In this document: one piece after another, positions 16,901 to 25,365 of the stretch
Position numbering within the stretch: position 1 is the first letter of the stretch
How the letters are laid out: the number at the start of each line of letters is the position of its first letter
Assembly (NCBI RefSeq): GCF_003160695.1
Contig: NZ_QGDD01000008.1
Span: 1-64,000, forward strand
Source of the DNA: Nocardioides silvaticus
GTDB taxonomy: Bacteria > Actinomycetota > Actinomycetes > Propionibacteriales > Nocardioidaceae
DNA length: 64,000 nt
Direction of reading: 5' to 3'
Program-made: the position numbers and the translations under genes
Notes under the pieces: generated by a model
The model's database searches: none
The model's input: the letters and a program-made list of their open reading frames with translations, nothing else
What the model was told of the DNA's origin: nothing

Positions 16901-17911
16901 TCACATTGGTGACAGGTGGCCCACCGGCGGGTCGGCGTCGAGAGTACCCAGCCAGTCCGCAGGAGCCGATCCGAACTCGGCGCGCTCGGCCGTGGTCATC
17001 GTCGTCACGCAGCGACGCCAGGACTCCACCCGCGCCAGGCGGCCCAGCTGCAGGGCCGCCGGGAGGGCGGCCCGGAGGGCCCGACCGGGTGCCAGGTCGG
17101 TCCAGACCTCCAGCGCCGCGTCGGCGATCCGGCGCATCCGGAGGTCGTCGGGCCCCGCGTCCAGCTCACCGGCGCAGGAGGTGAGCGGGACGATCAGCGC
17201 GCCGAGCGGGTCGGTGACGACCGCGTCGCCGAAGTCGAAGAACCGGAGCGGCTCGGCGGCCCCACCCGGGGCGATCACGTTGAAGGCGTGGAGGTCGTTG
17301 TGGTTGATGGTGAGCGGCAGGTCGAGGTCCCCGACCACGTCGGACCACCGCTCGATCTGCGGCAACAGGGCCCTGATCCGGTCGACGACGTCCTCCGGGA
17401 CGCGCCGCGGGTCGCCGGCGGGCAGCGCCCCGAGCCGGCCGATCGCGTCGCCGACGTACGTCGTCGCGCACTCCGGCGGCATCACCGTCAGACCCAGCTC
17501 GTCGACGTGCGGTGCGACCGCCCGCTGGAGCGCCGCGCCGTCGCGCAGGATGCGGCTCCAGGCGTCGACGTCGTGCGCCTCGCCCGCGTCTCCGAGGGTG
17601 GAGCCGATGCCCTCGGTGAGCAGCAGGTCGCGAGCCGGGTCGGCGGCCACCACGGGTACGACGTGTTCCGGGTCGATCCGTGTCAGGGCCGCCATCAGCC
17701 GCGCCTCGTGCGCCTGCCCGGGACAGTTCTGCTTCGCGAACCAGGTCGCGCCGTCGGCCTCGGCCCGCCACACCGTCGACCACGGCCGGACCTTCACCGG
17801 CTCGAACGTCGAGGGCTCCCCGACCGCGCGCACCACGAAGTCCCGGAGCTCGGCCCGGAACGCGGGGGTCTCCCAGATGGCGCTCGTCCACGCGCTGGCG
17901 GAGGTGGTCAT
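16901..17911 (-). CDS. Aminoglycoside-phosphotransferase-like kinase
   Basis: This protein of 336 aa has the APH/choline-kinase fold signature: a Brenner-type catalytic loop INHNDLHAFNV (about 200-210) and the metal-binding FFDFGDAVV that replaces DFG. The ATP lysine is probably that in TWFAKQN. The family phosphorylates small alcohols or amino-sugars, such as choline, homoserine or aminoglycosides. Nothing marks this one as a resistance enzyme. It starts 33 bp after the HDAC-like gene on the same strand, so it belongs to the operon starting at the ACTGA-N8-TCAGC site. The substrate may be an alcohol released in that pathway. Confidence 0.85.
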   Translation of the reverse strand: MTTSASAWTSAIWETPAFRAELRDFVVRAVGEPSTFEPVKVRPWSTVWRAEADGATWFAKQNCPGQAHEARLMAALTRIDPEHVVPVVAADPARDLLLTEGIGSTLGDAGEAHDVDAWSRILRDGAALQRAVAPHVDELGLTVMPPECATTYVGDAIGRLGALPAGDPRRVPEDVVDRIRALLPQIERWSDVVGDLDLPLTINHNDLHAFNVIAPGGAAEPLRFFDFGDAVVTDPLGALIVPLTSCAGELDAGPDDLRMRRIADAALEVWTDLAPGRALRAALPAALQLGRLARVESWRRCVTTMTTAERAEFGSAPADWLGTLDADPPVGHLSPM

Positions 17912-17944
17912 AGCGCGAAGCCTCCCCCTCGGACCCCTCCAGCG

Positions 17945-19018
17945 CTATCGAGTTTCGCCGTGCCCGCCCAGGTAGGCAGTGACCAGGCCGCCCAGGGTCG
18001 GCAGGTGGTAGCCGCCCTCCTGGACGACGACCGCCGGCAGACCGGTGCCGCCGAGCGCGACGCCGGCGGCCCGGTAGCCCTCCGCGGTCACCTCGAGCGG
18101 GCTCTCCGGGTCGTCGGCCGCGGCGTCGACGCCGAGCGAGACGACCAGCGCGCTGCAGCCCTGGGCGGTGGCCCAGTCGGCCAGCCCGCCGACCGCCTCC
18201 AGCCACAGGTCGTCGCCGGCGCCCTCGGGCAGGGGGACGTTCCTCGTCGCGCCCACCCCCGCACCCGCGCCGGTCTCGTCGGCGTAGCCCACGAAGTGCG
18301 GGAACCAGCCGGCCCCCGGGTCGACGTGCACCGACCCGTAGAGCACGTCGGCCCGGTCGTAGAAGATCGCCGCCGTGCCGTTGCCGTGGTGGGCGTCGAC
18401 GTCGAGCACCGCGACCCGGTCGTGCCCGCCGGCCCGCAGGGCCTCGGCTGCGACCGCGGCGTTGTTGAGGTAGCACGAGCCGCCGTAGCCCGCCGGGGTG
18501 GCGTGGTGGCCGGGCGGCCGGCAGAGGGCGTACGACGCCCGCTCGCCCCCGAGCACCAGGTCGGCCGCCGCCAGCGCGCAGTCCACGGCGGCCCGCGCCG
18601 CCTCCCAGGTACCGTCGCCGACCAGCGTCATCGTGTCGTAGGCGAAGCGCCCCGCCTCGGCGTGCACCGCGGCGGCTGGCCGGAGCGGCAGGCCCGCCGA
18701 CATCGCGGGCGTCGGGAAGAAGTAGGGGACGACGCGCCGCTGGCCGACCAGCTCGGCGTACGGGCCCTGGCTCCAGCGCTCGTGCGCCTCGGCGAGGAAG
18801 GTCACCAGCCCCGGGTCGTGCACCCGGGCGAGGACGTCGTCGGGCTGTGGCGCGGCCTCGTGCACCGGATGTCCGGCCTCGGTCACGGCCGTCAGGATCG
18901 TGTCCACGCGGGCCGGGACCTCGGTGCCGCTCGTCGCGACGCCCACCCACACCTCGTGCTGCGGGTCGTGGCCACGGGTGGCGGGCGACCACACGACGGG
19001 CATCCGGTACTGATTCAT
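17945..19018 (-). CDS. Histone-deacetylase-family hydrolase (acetylpolyamine amidohydrolase-like)
   Basis: This zinc hydrolase of 357 aa has the family residues in order: RPPGHHATP (tandem catalytic His, about 165-173), DVDAHHGNGT (zinc ligands Asp and His), SLGVDAAADDP (third ligand region) and VVQEGGYHL. Bacterial members deacetylate polyamines or cleave other small amides. The start at ATG 19018 lies inside the ACTGA-N8-TCAGC palindrome. On the minus strand a CATACT -10-like hexamer ends 8 nt before it, consistent with a leaderless message repressed by blocking the promoter. ATG 19003 (MPVVWSP) is an alternative start. Confidence 0.9.
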   Translation of the reverse strand: MNQYRMPVVWSPATRGHDPQHEVWVGVATSGTEVPARVDTILTAVTEAGHPVHEAAPQPDDVLARVHDPGLVTFLAEAHERWSQGPYAELVGQRRVVPYFFPTPAMSAGLPLRPAAAVHAEAGRFAYDTMTLVGDGTWEAARAAVDCALAAADLVLGGERASYALCRPPGHHATPAGYGGSCYLNNAAVAAEALRAGGHDRVAVLDVDAHHGNGTAAIFYDRADVLYGSVHVDPGAGWFPHFVGYADETGAGAGVGATRNVPLPEGAGDDLWLEAVGGLADWATAQGCSALVVSLGVDAAADDPESPLEVTAEGYRAAGVALGGTGLPAVVVQEGGYHLPTLGGLVTAYLGGHGETR

Positions 19019-19026
19019 GAGTCAGC
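19009..19026. promoter_or_regulatory. Operator site A (ACTGA-N8-TCAGC)
   Basis: ACTGA (19009-19013) and TCAGC (19022-19026) are separated by TTCATGAG. The site matches the other three copies in the window except for the last base, and its core CTGATTCATGAGTCAG is a near-perfect dyad. It covers the start of the HDAC-like gene and lies 41 bp before the DmpA-like gene, so one bound protein could control both directions. The identity of the binding protein is not known. Confidence 0.75.
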
Positions 19027-19066
19027 AGTATGGCGTCCGAGCGGTCCCTCCCGCGAGGATGTGCGC

Positions 19067-20140
19067 ATGCCGCGCGCACGAGAGATCGGGATCGAGATCG
19101 GCGTCCTCCCGACCGGGCCGACCAACTCCGTCCTCGACGTGCCCGGCGTCGGGGTCGGGCACACCACTCTCCATCGCGACGAGGCACCGCCGCCCCAGGG
19201 GCGCGGCATCGCGCGCACCGGGGTGACCGCGCTCGTGATTGCCGAGGACGCCTACGACCGGCCCCTGGCCACCGGCGGTGCGGTCCTCAACGGCGCCGGC
19301 GAGCTCACCGGCTCCGTGGGCGCCGGCGAGTGGGGGATGCTCGAGACACCGATCTACCTGACGTCGACCATGCAGCTGGGACGGGTCTACGACTCCGCCT
19401 GCCGGATCGAGCTCGAGCGCGACGTGCGCGTCGCCGACGGCGTGGTGATCCCCGTGGTCGGCGAGTGCGACGACTCCTTCCTCAACGACTGCCGGCGGAT
19501 GCAGGTCGAGCACGAGGACGTGGTCGCCGCGCATGCCGCTGCCCTCGCGGCGCGGGGCGCCTCCGCAGCGCCGGACGAGGGCGCGGTCGGCGCCGGCACC
19601 GGGATGTCGTGCCTGGGCTTCAAGGGCGGGATCGGTACGGCGTCGCGGGTCACCCCGGAGGGGCACACCGTCGCGGTGCTGCTCCTCACCAACTTCGGTG
19701 AGCGGAAGCGGCTGACGGTCGACGGCCACCACGTCGGCCGGTTGCTGCCCGAGGATCCTGACCCGGACCGGGCGGAGGGGTCCTGCATCGGGATCGTCGT
19801 CACCGACGCGCCGGTGCAGAGCGCCGACTGCGCACGACTGGCCCGCCGGATCGGGCTGGGACTGGCGCGGACCGGCTCGACCGCCCACAACGGGAGCGGT
19901 GAGATCTTCCTCGGCGTCTCCACCACGCGCCGGGCGCAGGAGCTGGCGTGGGAGGGGGGCGCGGTCGTCTCCGGGCCCGGCCTCAACGACCTCTTCGAGG
20001 GCGTCGTCGACGCCACCGAGGAGGCGGTGCTCAACTCGATGCTGACGGCCCCGACCACCACCGGCAGGGACGGCAACACGAGCGAGGGGCTCGATCCCGC
20101 GGTCGTCGCCCGACTGCTGAGCGAGCACGCCCGTGACTGA
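19067..20140 (+). CDS. P1/DmpA-family aminopeptidase (peptidase S58)
   Basis: This protein of 357 aa has the self-processing signature: the chain is expected to be cut before Ser239 in AEG-SCIGIVV, freeing the serine as N-terminal nucleophile. ALVIAED near residue 60 and NSVLDVPGVGVGHTTL at the start are family hallmarks. Members release N-terminal D- or beta-amino acids, or hydrolyse amides such as L-aminoacyl amides. It starts with GAGGA 7 nt upstream and overlaps the following CocE-like gene by 8 bp. Its placement under operator site A ties it to the importer/oxygenase cluster as a hydrolytic step. Confidence 0.9.
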   Translation: MPRAREIGIEIGVLPTGPTNSVLDVPGVGVGHTTLHRDEAPPPQGRGIARTGVTALVIAEDAYDRPLATGGAVLNGAGELTGSVGAGEWGMLETPIYLTSTMQLGRVYDSACRIELERDVRVADGVVIPVVGECDDSFLNDCRRMQVEHEDVVAAHAAALAARGASAAPDEGAVGAGTGMSCLGFKGGIGTASRVTPEGHTVAVLLLTNFGERKRLTVDGHHVGRLLPEDPDPDRAEGSCIGIVVTDAPVQSADCARLARRIGLGLARTGSTAHNGSGEIFLGVSTTRRAQELAWEGGAVVSGPGLNDLFEGVVDATEEAVLNSMLTAPTTTGRDGNTSEGLDPAVVARLLSEHARD

Positions 20141-22049
20141 GCTGGACGTCCGGATCCCGATGTCGGACGGCGCCGAGCTCGCGGCGACCCTCTACCTCCC
20201 CGACCCCGCCCGGGGCCCGCAGCCGTGCCTGCTCGAGGCGCTCCCCTACCGCAAGGACGACCTGACGTCGTCGTACTCCGAGAGCTACCGGCGACTGCGG
20301 GACGAGTTCGGGTACGCCGTCTGCCGGGTCGACGTGCGGGGCACCGGGTCGTCCTCGGGCGACCCGACCGACGAGTACCCCGAGGCCGAGCAGCGCGACC
20401 TGGTCGAGGTCATCGCCTGGCTGGCCGCGCGGGAGTGGTGCGACGGCGGCGTGGGGATGTGGGGCACGTCGTACTCCGGCTTCAACTCGCTCCAGATCGC
20501 CGCCGAGCGGCCGCCGGCGCTCAAGGCGGTGTGCGCCATCTACTCCAGCGACGACCGGTGGACCGACGACGTGCACTGGCGCGGCGGGGCGCTGCGGCTG
20601 GTCGACCTCGTCGACTACGACCACTACATGACACCGATGCCGGTGCTGCCGCCTGTGCCCGCGGTGTGGGGCGAGGACTGGCGCGAGGAGTGGCGGCGGC
20701 GGCTGGCGACGGTCGAGCCGTGGGTGCTCACCTGGCTGCGCGAGAACCGCGACGGGCCCTACTGGCGGCACGGGTCGCTGCGACGCGACGGTTCCGACGC
20801 GGGCTACGACCGGATCCAGTGCCCGGTGATGCTGGTCGCTGGCTGGGCCGACGGCTACCGCAACAACTCCTTCCGCACCGTGGGGGCGCTCGGCCGGGCC
20901 GGGGTGCCCTACCGGCTGCTGGCCGGGCCGTGGGTGCACGCCGACCCGACGACCGCCTACCCAGGGCCGCGGATCGACCTCGACGTCGAGATGATGGCGT
21001 GGTTCGACCGCTGGCTGCGCGGCACCGGCGCACAGGACAGCAGGGTGGAGGTGTTCGTGCGGACGCCGACCCGCCCCGCCGCGTTCCTCGACCAGCACGA
21101 GGGCTACTGGGTGCGCGACACCTGGCCCTCCCCGCGTTCGTCGGTGGAGACCCGGCCGCTCCCGGGACCGCGGGCGCTCGTCGTACGACCGGACGTCGGG
21201 ACCGCTGCCTGGATCGACTGCGCCGGCCACCTTCCGTGGGGCCTCTCCGGAGACCAGCGGGAGGACGACGCCCACTCGCTGACCTTCGACTGGCCGGCCG
21301 AGGGCGAGGTGGTCGTGGGGCATCCGGTCGCGCGGCTGCAGGTGTCCGCCGACGCCCCGCTCGCCTCCCTGTCGGTGAAGCTCAACGACGTCTTCCCCGA
21401 CGGCGCCTCGGCGCTGGTCTCGCGCGGCAGCCTCGACCTCGCCTACCGCGACGGCGTGCACGCACCTGCCGCTCCGTCACCCCTGGTGCCCGGCGAGGTC
21501 TACGACGTCGCGGTCGAGCTCGACGCGTGCGCCTACGAGTTCACGCCCGGCCAGACCGTGCGGCTCTCGATCGCCGGCGCCGACTGGCCGAACACCATCG
21601 CTCCCCCGGCCCCGGTCACGCTGACCATCCACGGCGGTGAGCTAGAGCTGCCGCGGTACTCCCCCGAGCCGTGGGACCCGGGTTTCGCGCCGGGCGCCGA
21701 CGAGTCGTCGGAGGACCCGTCCGGGGTCTCGTGGACGGTCACCCGCGACGTCCTGCGCGAGACCACGACCTGCTCGGTGCGCCACGGCTCGACCTACGAC
21801 GTCCCCCACGGCGGCACCGCCACCGAGGAGTACGCCGGTGACGTCGTCGTCGACAACCGCACCTTCGCCCAGCACGCCGAGGCCACCTGCACCTACCGCC
21901 TCACCTGGCCCGGCACCGACGTCCGCGTCACCTCGTCCCTGCGGGTCGACGTCACCGGCGCCGGCTACGACGTCACCACCGACGTCACCGCCTACGAGGG
22001 CGACCAGCAGGTCTCGCACCGCGAGTGGTCGGAGCACGTGCCGCGGTGA
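20133..22049 (+). CDS. CocE/NonD-family serine hydrolase (X-Pro dipeptidyl-peptidase-like)
   Basis: This 638-aa hydrolase has an alpha/beta core with nucleophile Ser115 in GTSYSG, oxyanion tyrosine in LPYRKDD, acid in AGWADG and catalytic His in GPWVHAD, followed by a C-terminal jelly-roll domain. The family contains cocaine esterase, glutaryl-7-ACA acylase and X-Pro dipeptidyl-peptidases; the actual substrate is an ester or amide not defined by sequence. No signal peptide is visible, so it is cytoplasmic. The GTG start lies inside the end of the DmpA-like gene, giving translational coupling. Confidence 0.9.
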   Translation: MTELDVRIPMSDGAELAATLYLPDPARGPQPCLLEALPYRKDDLTSSYSESYRRLRDEFGYAVCRVDVRGTGSSSGDPTDEYPEAEQRDLVEVIAWLAAREWCDGGVGMWGTSYSGFNSLQIAAERPPALKAVCAIYSSDDRWTDDVHWRGGALRLVDLVDYDHYMTPMPVLPPVPAVWGEDWREEWRRRLATVEPWVLTWLRENRDGPYWRHGSLRRDGSDAGYDRIQCPVMLVAGWADGYRNNSFRTVGALGRAGVPYRLLAGPWVHADPTTAYPGPRIDLDVEMMAWFDRWLRGTGAQDSRVEVFVRTPTRPAAFLDQHEGYWVRDTWPSPRSSVETRPLPGPRALVVRPDVGTAAWIDCAGHLPWGLSGDQREDDAHSLTFDWPAEGEVVVGHPVARLQVSADAPLASLSVKLNDVFPDGASALVSRGSLDLAYRDGVHAPAAPSPLVPGEVYDVAVELDACAYEFTPGQTVRLSIAGADWPNTIAPPAPVTLTIHGGELELPRYSPEPWDPGFAPGADESSEDPSGVSWTVTRDVLRETTTCSVRHGSTYDVPHGGTATEEYAGDVVVDNRTFAQHAEATCTYRLTWPGTDVRVTSSLRVDVTGAGYDVTTDVTAYEGDQQVSHREWSEHVPR

Positions 22050-22064
22050 GGCTGAGCTGATTAT

Positions 22065-22092
22065 TTGACTGAGTCAGGCAATGGCGTACCGT
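22065..22092 (+). promoter_or_regulatory. MarR-gene promoter with overlapping palindromic operator
   Basis: TTGACT (22065-22070) as -35 and TACCGT (22087-22092) as -10 are 16 bp apart. The 11-bp dyad TGACT-G-AGTCA (22066-22076) covers the -35, a common MarR autoregulatory layout. The predicted transcript start falls at or next to ATG 22099, so the message would be leaderless. The arms resemble those of the ACTGA-N8-TCAGT sites, but the spacing differs, so it is treated as a separate operator. Confidence 0.65.
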
Positions 22093-22098
22093 GGAGTG

Positions 22099-22614
22099 AT
22101 GGCTCGTCTCGAGAACCTCCTCGGCGCCTGGTCCCTGACCGTGGCCGACCGGATGGCGGCCGCCGGTCGTGAGACCGGGTTGGCGGCGTCCGACCAGGCG
22201 GCGGTGGTGACGCTGCTGGCGCATCCCGACCGCACCGTCTCGTGGCTGGGCGAGGTGCTGGCGCTGACCAGCTCGGGCGTCACCCGGCTGGTCGACCGGC
22301 TGGTCGCGGCGGGGTGGGTGGTGCGCTCCCCCGGCGAGGACGCCCGCCAGCGCCGGCTGCGGCTCACGGAAGTGGGGGAAGACCTCGCGCAGCGGGTGGT
22401 GGACGCGCGCGGTGCGACGCTGGCTGACTGCCTCGCGCCGCTCGACGACCGCACCCGCGGGCAGCTGGAGCGGGCGCTCGACCGGCTGCTGGGGTCGTCG
22501 ACCGAGGCGCTGCCGGTCGCGATGCGGACCTGCCGTCTCTGTGACCGCACCGCCTGCCGGGCCGAGGGCAACGACTGTCCGCTGGACCACACGAAGGGCG
22601 AGGACGAGCGATGA
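22099..22614 (+). CDS. MarR-family regulator with C-terminal cysteine cluster
   Basis: This 171-aa winged-helix regulator has a DNA-binding core (ASDQAAVVTLLAHPDRTVSW, LTSSGVTRLVDRLVAAGWV, wing SPGEDARQRRLRLT). It also has an unusual C-terminal patch C-x2-C-x4-C-x6-C (CRLCDRTAC, then NDCPLD) that could bind a metal or sense oxidants. ATG 22099 is preferred to ATG 22081, because the earlier codon lies between the -35 and -10. The stop overlaps the start of an MFS transporter gene, its likely target, which is frameshifted here. Confidence 0.88.
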   Translation: MARLENLLGAWSLTVADRMAAAGRETGLAASDQAAVVTLLAHPDRTVSWLGEVLALTSSGVTRLVDRLVAAGWVVRSPGEDARQRRLRLTEVGEDLAQRVVDARGATLADCLAPLDDRTRGQLERALDRLLGSSTEALPVAMRTCRLCDRTACRAEGNDCPLDHTKGEDER

Positions 22615-23818
22615 CGGCGACAAGCGCGGCATCGCGACCCGTCACCACCGCTGCCGTCGTGGTGCCGGGCACCGCGATGATCGCGATCACCTTCGGCCTG
22701 GCCCGCTACGGCTACGGGCTGCTCCTGCCCGAGATGAAGGCGGAGGTCGGCATCGGACCGAGCATCGCGGGCCTCATCTCCGCTCTCGGCTACCTCTCCT
22801 ACCTGGTGGCCAACGCCGCCGTCGTGCCGCTCACGTCGCGGCTCGGCGCCCGGGTGGCCGTCGCGGCGCAGCGGGGTCCGCAGCGGTCGGGATGGCGGTC
22901 ATCGCCGTCGCTCCCACCGCATGGACCGTCGCCGTCGGGGTGCTCGTCGCCGGCGCAGCGGCCGGCATGGCCTTCCCGCCGTACGCCGACATCGTCGACC
23001 GACACGTCGACGCCCCACGCCGGGCCGTGGTCTGGTCGGTGATCAGCTCCGGGACCGGGTGGGGCGTCGCGCTCGCCGGACCCGTCGCGATCCTCGCCGG
23101 CGACCAGTGGCGAGCGGCCTGGGCGGCGTTCGTGGTCCTCGCGGCCGTCGCCGGTGTCGCAGCGACCAGGCTCGCGCCACCGAACGACGACTCGACGCTG
23201 CGACGGCCGCAGCTGAGCCCGAGCTGGTTCTTCTGCCCGCGGTCCCGACCGCTCCTCACCTCGGCCGTGCTCGTCGGTGTCGGCAGCTCGGTGTGGTGGG
23301 TCTACAGCGTCGACGCCCTCCAGGACGCCGGGATCGCCGCCACCCCGGCCCGCGCGGTGTACGCCGTGTGCGGTGCCGCGATGCTCCTCGGGTCGGTGAG
23401 CGGGTTCGCCTTCGAGCGCATGGGACTGCGCACGACGTACCTCGGCTCGATCCTCCTGCTCGCCGTCTCCCTCGGCCTGCTCGGCGCCGCCACCGCGCAC
23501 CTCGTGGCCGCCTTCGGGGCGGCGGTCCTCTTCGGCGCCTGCTACGCCGCGATCATCGCCGCGCACGGCGTGTGGAGCGCCCGGGTCTTCGAGGACCACC
23601 CGGCGGCCGGCCTCGCCGCCGTCAGCACCGCACTGACGCTCGGGATGCTGGCCGGGCCGGTCGCGGCGGGCGCGGTCATCGAGCAGTCCGGCCACGCGGC
23701 GGCGCTGGCCGGTGCGGCCGTGCTGACCGCCGCGGCCCTGCCGTTCTGCCCACCGACCGCACGCCGCCGCGCCGCCCTTGCCCACCACGACTGCACGGCC
23801 GCTCCCGTGCGCCCCTGA
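22611..23818 (+). pseudogene. MFS transporter, frameshifted
   Basis: The first about 85 codons (MTATSAASRPVTTAAVVVPG onward, helices up to LTSRLGARVAVAA) are in one frame. The rest of a normal major-facilitator protein (GMAVIAVAPTAW to the end, about 310 aa) is in the frame one base back. The switch must fall near 22870-22890, in a G/C-rich run. Adding a single base there restores one continuous protein of about 400 aa, so this is a 1-bp deletion or a sequencing error. It resembles YbfB/CynX-like transporters. Coupled by ATGA to the MarR gene. Confidence 0.8.
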
Positions 23819-23840
23819 ACCGCTGTGGGACGCTGAGGAC

Positions 23841-24020
23841 GTGGCAACCCGACCGATCAAGGCGCCGATGCTCGTCGTCGCCGCCCTGTGCCTGATGACC
23901 GCACTCCTCGGCGCCGCGATGGTGTTCTCCGACAGCGGTCAGGCGCTCGGCTTCGCGCTGCTGGGCTTCTTCGGAGCCGGGGCGTTCGTGCTCGGACGCA
24001 AGGGTTTCGGGTTCGACTAG
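23841..24020 (+). CDS. Small two-helix membrane protein, function unknown
   Basis: This encodes 59 aa from GTG 23841 with a weak GAGGA-like site just upstream. Two hydrophobic segments (MLVVAALCLMTALLGAAMVF and ALGFALLGFFGAGAFVLG) are joined by a short polar loop, and the tail RKGFGFD is basic then acidic. It lies 22 bp after the broken transporter gene and 20 bp before an interspersed repeat. I recognise no family. Confidence 0.6.
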   Translation: MATRPIKAPMLVVAALCLMTALLGAAMVFSDSGQALGFALLGFFGAGAFVLGRKGFGFD

Positions 24021-24039
24021 GGCCCGAGGGAGCCAGGAC

Positions 24040-24089
24040 GGCGTCTCGATACGTCCTCGCCTGGCGGCTCGGACTACTCGACGACCGGA
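24040..24089 (+). repeat. Interspersed palindromic element, copy 1
   Basis: About 46 bp starting GGCGTCTCGATACG and ending CTACTCGACGACCG are almost identical (two differences noted) to the reverse complement of 36205-36252. This is the long type of interspersed repeat common in actinobacterial intergenic DNA. Its 3' part is expanded into the tandem array that follows. Confidence 0.8.
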
Positions 24090-24195
24090 GGTCGCTTGGC
24101 GGCTCGGACTACTCGACGACCGGAGGTCGCTTGGCGGCTCGGACTACTCGACGACCGGAGGTCGCTTGGCGGCTCGGACTACTCGACGACCGGAA
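24062..24195 (+). repeat. Tandem array of a 35-bp unit, about 3.8 copies
   Basis: Units start at 24062, 24097, 24132 and 24167 with exactly 35-bp periodicity. Each begins TGGCGGCTCGGACTACTCGA and ends with the small stem CGACC-GGA-GGTCG. The first three are identical. The fourth diverges near 24192 and runs into the 3' end of the Rieske gene, supplying its last codons and stop. There are no unique spacers, so it is not CRISPR. The array fills the 158-bp gap between two convergent genes and may act as a transcription barrier. Confidence 0.92.
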
Positions 24196-25315
24196 GCCGC
24201 AGCCCCCCGTCCCGGTAGGCGCCCTCGATCATCGTCACCAGTTGGGAGACTGCGTCCTCGTTGGGCGCGAACGGCCCGGGCCGGAAGTGGGGGCTGGCGA
24301 GGCCGCGCTGCACCGATTCGCACGCCGCCCAGTCCTGCTTGTTGGTGAGGTCCCAGAACTCGACGGCGGCCGCGGCGTCGGGGGCGGTGCCGTCGGCGCC
24401 CGGGAGGACGAGCCACGAGCACTCCACCCAGGTCCGGTCGGGCGCGAGCGGCACCATCCGGTGCGTCATCACGTAGTCGGGGTGGGCCGAGACCAGCAGG
24501 TTGGGGAGCAGGTGGACGTACTCCACGGTCGCCGGCGGCGCGTCCGGCAGCGGGGTCGCGGCCAGCTCGCCGGTGAGCGACATGGTGCGCATCCCGTCGC
24601 GGAGCTCCATCGAGCCGCCGACCCAGCCGCCCGGCAGGTCGTAGTTGTCCCCCGACGTCGGCGGGGTCACCTGGCACAGCTCGGGGTGGATGAGCGGGCA
24701 GTGGTAGCACTCGTGGTAGTTCTCGGCGATCACCTTCCAGTTCGCCTCGACCACGTAGGTGTGGCGGTCGCCGACGACCAGCGTCCCCACGCCGTACGGC
24801 GCCAGCACCGACTCGAACGCGCCGAGGTGCTCGTCGAACGACGGCACCTCGGGCGAGCCCGCCGCGTGCAGGGCGTGACCAAAGACCCAGCCCTGCCAGA
24901 CCCGCACCGGCAGCTCGACCAGGCCGTGGTCGCCCGCGTCGAAGCCGTCCACGTCGCGGAACCCGGGAGCGCCGACCAGCCGCCCACCGAGGTCGTAGGT
25001 CCAGCCGTGGTAGGGGCAGGTGACCTTGCGCCGGTCGGACGTGCCGCCGTCGGGCAACAGCTCGTGGCCGCGGTGCCGGCAGGTGTTCGCGAACATCCGC
25101 ACCGTGCCCGGCTCGCCCGCGTCCTGCACGACCAGGGCGGGGACGTCGCCGACCACGACCGCACGCTGGCGCACCGGCCGCTCGGCCCCGGGGAACAGGT
25201 CCTCGACCCGGCCCAGGCAGGTCCAGCTGCCGGCGTAGAGGTGTCGCCGCTCCCAGTCCAGCACCTCGGGCGAGGTGTAGGCCACGGCGGGCATCATCTG
25301 CACCGTCTTCGTCAT
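24179..25315 (-). CDS. Rieske-type oxygenase alpha subunit 1 (betaine-demethylase type)
   Basis: This 378-aa Rieske non-haem iron oxygenase has cluster ligands Cys79/His81 (CRHRGH) and Cys100/His103 (CPYHGW), and a mononuclear iron site with ENYHECYHCPLIHP (His205, His210). This spacing is shared with glycine-betaine, carnitine and stachydrine oxygenases, which remove N-methyl or trimethylamine groups with O2. It needs a reductase that is not encoded in the window. It is divergent from the TetR gene across 50 bp with no ACTGA-N8-TCAGT copy. The final Pro-Val-Val-Glu-stop is encoded by the tandem repeat. Confidence 0.9.
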   Translation of the reverse strand: MTKTVQMMPAVAYTSPEVLDWERRHLYAGSWTCLGRVEDLFPGAERPVRQRAVVVGDVPALVVQDAGEPGTVRMFANTCRHRGHELLPDGGTSDRRKVTCPYHGWTYDLGGRLVGAPGFRDVDGFDAGDHGLVELPVRVWQGWVFGHALHAAGSPEVPSFDEHLGAFESVLAPYGVGTLVVGDRHTYVVEANWKVIAENYHECYHCPLIHPELCQVTPPTSGDNYDLPGGWVGGSMELRDGMRTMSLTGELAATPLPDAPPATVEYVHLLPNLLVSAHPDYVMTHRMVPLAPDRTWVECSWLVLPGADGTAPDAAAAVEFWDLTNKQDWAACESVQRGLASPHFRPGPFAPNEDAVSQLVTMIEGAYRDGGLRLPVVE

Positions 25316-25365
25316 GGTGCCTCCTCCGGCGATCGGGGTACTGCTGGTCCTATGCTGCGAGCCAT

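Noticed and set aside
15118..17184. 688-aa plus-strand frame
   Set aside because: Antisense to the LCP gene; composition is typical of a shadow frame and it has no start site.
16901..17911. Aminoglycoside resistance gene
   Set aside because: Only the general APH/choline-kinase fold is seen; the context is catabolic and nothing is specific for drug modification.
22065..22080. MarR palindrome as a fifth copy of the catabolic operator
   Set aside because: It has similar half-sites but a single-base centre instead of an 8-bp spacer.
22081..22098. ATG 22081 as the MarR start
   Set aside because: This codon lies between the predicted -35 and -10; the leaderless ATG 22099 fits better.
22860..22895. 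Programmed ribosomal frameshift in the MFS gene
   Set aside because: No slippery heptamer or downstream pseudoknot is evident and MFS genes are not known to use one; a deletion or sequencing error is simpler.
24062..24195. CRISPR array
   Set aside because: The 35-bp units are directly contiguous with no unique spacers and no cas genes are nearby.
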